This document shows, one piece after another, positions 11,577 to 12,661 of a stretch of 12,661 nt of DNA. Position 1 is the first letter of the stretch. Every line of letters begins with the position of its first letter. A program made the translations under genes and the position numbers. The DNA is from an uncultured Sutterella sp. (GTDB lineage: Bacteria > Pseudomonadota > Gammaproteobacteria > Burkholderiales > Burkholderiaceae_F): NCBI GenBank assembly GCA_905192805.1, contig CAJJMF010000060.1:1-12661 (forward strand), given 5' to 3'. The notes beneath the pieces are model-generated. The model ran no database searches and was not told the origin of the DNA. It was given only the letters and a program-made list of their open reading frames with translations.

Positions 11577-12661
11577 ATGGCGAACAAAGACTTCCCTAAA
11601 AAAATAACCGTTCCGGCCCTTGACGCCGCACGCATTACCCTCGTGAAGGTGCTGGAAACCGAATGCCAGCCGCCCGAATGGTCTGCGCAAGCAGGGGATC
11701 AGGCAAGCGCCGATGCCCGTCAGCTCGTCGGCGATAAAGCCAGTTGGGGGACGTGGCTTGCGCAACGCGCACAACTCGTGATGACGCGCTATAACCTCAA
11801 GGATGCACTCATCGCCCCGAGCGCTCAACACAAGGATTGGTTAGCGCGAACGCTCACGCTTTTGGCAGGGATTCTGGCACTCGCTGGCTACTTATTAGGC
11901 GCGTTCAGTGATCGCCTAGCGTCAACGGGAAGTTTGATTAATCTTCTCGCCCCTCCCCTTTTAGGACTTCTTTTCTGGAATGTGCTGGTTTACCTGCTAC
12001 TACTCCTACGTGCAGGAATGCGTATACTCGGCATCCGGTTTGAGTTACCCCTACAAAAGGGTCTAATTAAACTCGTCCATACCCTGGGGTTGGCCAAGAT
12101 GCCAGGCAAAAAACTCACCCGTGCCTTTTTTGCTGCCTACATGCCGCTACGCATGCCGGGACTCTCGCATCGCATTGCCCGCGCGGCTCACCTAGCCGCC
12201 ATAGCCTTTGCGGTGGGGGTGCTCACCAGTATTGCTATTCGTGGCATTGGTACAGCCTACAGTGTCGGCTGGGAGAGCACTTGGTTTGCTGGCCGTTCCG
12301 ATCTGGTACACACCTTATTAACGATGATTTACGGCTGGATCCCCGTATTACCCAATACGACTCCGATCCCGGATGTCAGCACTGTCGCCACATTAGAGGT
12401 AGTTCCCGCCAATGCCGCCATGTTGGCCACCCATGAAGCGGCTCCTTGGCTCTGGCGACTCATTCAGGCCGTGGTTTGGATCGTGATTATTCCTCGTTCG
12501 TTGCTCGTCCTGTGGGAAACCTTGTGGATACGACGCCGCGCGAACGCCATGACCCTTCCTTTAGAAGGGCAGTACTATCATTGGCTCTTGCGCTTTAGTG
12601 AACAACCAAACAATCCCCACTTTTTGGTGGATGAATCCTTGATGAAATCCACCAGTCGCTG
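11577..12661 (+). CDS. DUF2868 family membrane protein, 3' partial
   Basis: An inner-membrane protein of unknown function, cut by the right edge after 361 complete codons. I recall DUF2868 proteins of beta- and gammaproteobacteria as about 450 residues, often next to a DUF3482 GTPase gene, which would be expected just beyond the window. The N-terminal part is cytosolic-looking and includes DAARITLVKVLE (16-27). Hydrophobic segments lie at about 90-110, 121-152, 205-226 and 294-316. The family-like blocks are GWESTWFAGRSDLVHTLLTM (231-250) and VIIPRSLLVLWETLW (303-317). AAAGGA at 11561-11566, ten bases before the ATG, is a plausible ribosome binding site. It lies 34 bp after thiE on the same strand with no terminator between, so it may share the thiM-thiE transcript. 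No enzymatic motif is visible. Confidence 0.85.
   Translation, partial: MANKDFPKKITVPALDAARITLVKVLETECQPPEWSAQAGDQASADARQLVGDKASWGTWLAQRAQLVMTRYNLKDALIAPSAQHKDWLARTLTLLAGILALAGYLLGAFSDRLASTGSLINLLAPPLLGLLFWNVLVYLLLLLRAGMRILGIRFELPLQKGLIKLVHTLGLAKMPGKKLTRAFFAAYMPLRMPGLSHRIARAAHLAAIAFAVGVLTSIAIRGIGTAYSVGWESTWFAGRSDLVHTLLTMIYGWIPVLPNTTPIPDVSTVATLEVVPANAAMLATHEAAPWLWRLIQAVVWIVIIPRSLLVLWETLWIRRRANAMTLPLEGQYYHWLLRFSEQPNNPHFLVDESLMKSTSR

Noticed and set aside
1..12661. Mobile elements, CRISPR, tRNA or toxin-antitoxin genes
   Set aside because: No transposase, integrase, terminal inverted repeats, spaced identical repeats, cloverleaf or small toxin-like pair was seen on either strand.

Overview
The window looks like a housekeeping stretch of a betaproteobacterial chromosome, probably Burkholderiales. 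Base composition is moderate (by eye near 50% GC). The host-associated Sutterellaceae/Alcaligenaceae end of the order is my best guess, but it rests on recalled gene neighbourhoods only. The supporting evidence is fur and bamE back to back, a short coiled-coil gene followed by zapA and the 6S RNA gene, then EVE-domain protein, TauE/SafE permease and lgt, and at the right edge a DUF2868 protein. I saw no phage, IS, CRISPR, tRNA or rRNA signature.

Layout. 1-1318: 3' part of an NCS2-type nucleobase permease. A terminator-like hairpin separates it from a carbamate kinase gene (1390-2316), so the pair suggests uptake and ATP-yielding breakdown of a ureido or nucleobase compound, with the rest of the cluster lying left of the window. 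2469-4124: a lone LtaS/OpgB-type membrane phosphoglycerol transferase with its own promoter candidate. It ends at a terminator shared with the convergent fur gene (4191-4658, minus). A 406-bp divergent region with a good Fur-box candidate separates fur from bamE (5065-5481). 5556-6178: a ZapB-like coiled-coil gene and zapA, closed by a strong terminator. 6412-6592: 6S RNA, which the ORF data do not show but which is clear from its promoter, 10-bp closing stem and conserved 3' hairpin. It is followed by a terminator and, with almost no gap, the EVE-domain gene (6667-7167) and a TSUP permease (7213-8031). 8277-9032: an amino-acid ABC-transporter binding protein without its permease or ATPase. 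9097-9894 (minus): lgt. 10102-11542: thiM and overlapping thiE, a thiazole salvage pair without a recognisable TPP riboswitch but with a long hairpin in the thiM leader. 11577 to the end: the first 361 codons of a DUF2868 membrane protein.

How the genes relate. fur/bamE, zapA/6S and lgt are core functions (iron regulation, outer-membrane assembly, division-ring cross-linking, RNA polymerase control, lipoprotein lipidation). BamE is itself a lipoprotein and so a substrate of Lgt. thiM/thiE convert salvaged thiazole alcohol to thiamine phosphate, with HMP-PP supplied from elsewhere. I found no clearly new multi-gene system. The most unusual points are the 6S-EVE arrangement, the hairpin in the thiM leader, the hairpins around the carbamate kinase gene, altered ThiE active-site residues, and several genes without a visible Shine-Dalgarno sequence.
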